NCBI GenBank assembly: GCA_964471565.1
Contig: CAYYFK010000023.1
Span: forward strand, 1 to 6,392
Source: JABIBT01 sp964471565
GTDB lineage: Archaea > Nanobdellota > Nanobdellia > SCGC-AAA011-G17 > PNOQ01
Direction: 5' to 3'
Length of the DNA: 6,392 bases
Below the pieces are notes generated by a model. It saw nothing but the letters and a program-made list of their open reading frames with translations. It had not been told where the DNA came from and did not search any database. Position 1 is the first letter of the stretch; each line of letters opens with the position of its first letter. The position numbers were made by a program, and so were the translations under genes. Positions 6,303 to 6,392 of the stretch are shown piece after piece.

Positions 6303-6392
6303 ATGTTAATTTCGCCAAATAGATTAGAAAGGATAGTTAAAACTGGGGCCGCTATTCTAACACTTGTTGCCCCCTTACTATTTAGCTCTTGC
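6303..6392 (+). CDS. Partial gene: N-terminal signal/lipoprotein-like sequence
   Basis: An open frame starts at ATG 6303 and stays open for 30 codons to the end of the window. The peptide has a basic n-region (Arg7, Arg10, Lys13), a hydrophobic core (about 14-27, TGAAILTLVAPLLF) and ends SSC. The final Cys30 after L-L-F-S-S resembles a lipobox, although Phe at -3 is not typical, so lipid attachment is only possible. There is no earlier start in this frame: an in-frame TAG lies at 6282-6284. No Shine-Dalgarno is present, and the upstream TATA box is placed for a leaderless start. Function is unknown because the mature protein lies outside the window. The complementary strand is also open here (ending at a TAA near 6298) but has no comparable support. 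Confidence 0.55.
   Translation, partial: MLISPNRLERIVKTGAAILTLVAPLLFSSC

Overview
The window is almost entirely one very large gene (77-6262, + strand, 2061 codons). It encodes a secreted RHS/YD-repeat protein that ends in a Hint (intein/hedgehog-type) autoprocessing domain. A second + strand gene starts 40 bases after its stop and runs off the window; only its first 30 codons, a lipoprotein-like signal sequence, are present. No RNA genes, CRISPR arrays, insertion sequences or convincing terminators were seen.

Organism: the DNA is AT-rich. Both genes lack a Shine-Dalgarno sequence, and each has a purine-rich BRE-like stretch followed by a TTTATA box about 29-31 bases before its ATG. That geometry fits an archaeal promoter giving leaderless or nearly leaderless transcripts. 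With the short spacer and the Cys-rich 'CGDGIVEG...C' motif, it suggests a compact archaeal genome, possibly a DPANN lineage such as Woesearchaeota or Pacearchaeota. The lineage is inference, because no phylogenetic marker gene is present. The RHS shell itself resembles proteins common in Bacteroidetes, so inter-domain transfer of the shell is plausible.

Layout of the large protein: signal peptide (residues 1-27); SpvB/TcdB-like N-terminal beta domain (about 34-345) interrupted by two tandem six-cysteine repeats (127-173 and 189-239); a long middle beta region with family landmark motifs (about 346-1120) holding an acidic loop (536-550) and a second Cys-rich insertion (912-950); YD repeats (about 1130-1845); a six-cysteine mini-domain (1861-1891); the Hint domain (Cys1898 to Asn2039); and a 22-residue tail.

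The most interesting point is the C-terminus. In RHS and other polymorphic toxins, a pretoxin-Hint normally releases a toxin domain. Here all the Hint residues that can be recognised by eye are kept (Cys1, TxxH, terminal His-Asn), but only 22 residues follow, and the usual RHS-core end motif is absent. The protein therefore looks like an RHS shell whose Hint acts on the shell or on a tiny tail, not a conventional toxin carrier. It has 41 cysteines: one is the predicted Hint nucleophile and the other 40 lie mostly in close pairs, as expected for a disulfide-stabilised extracellular protein.
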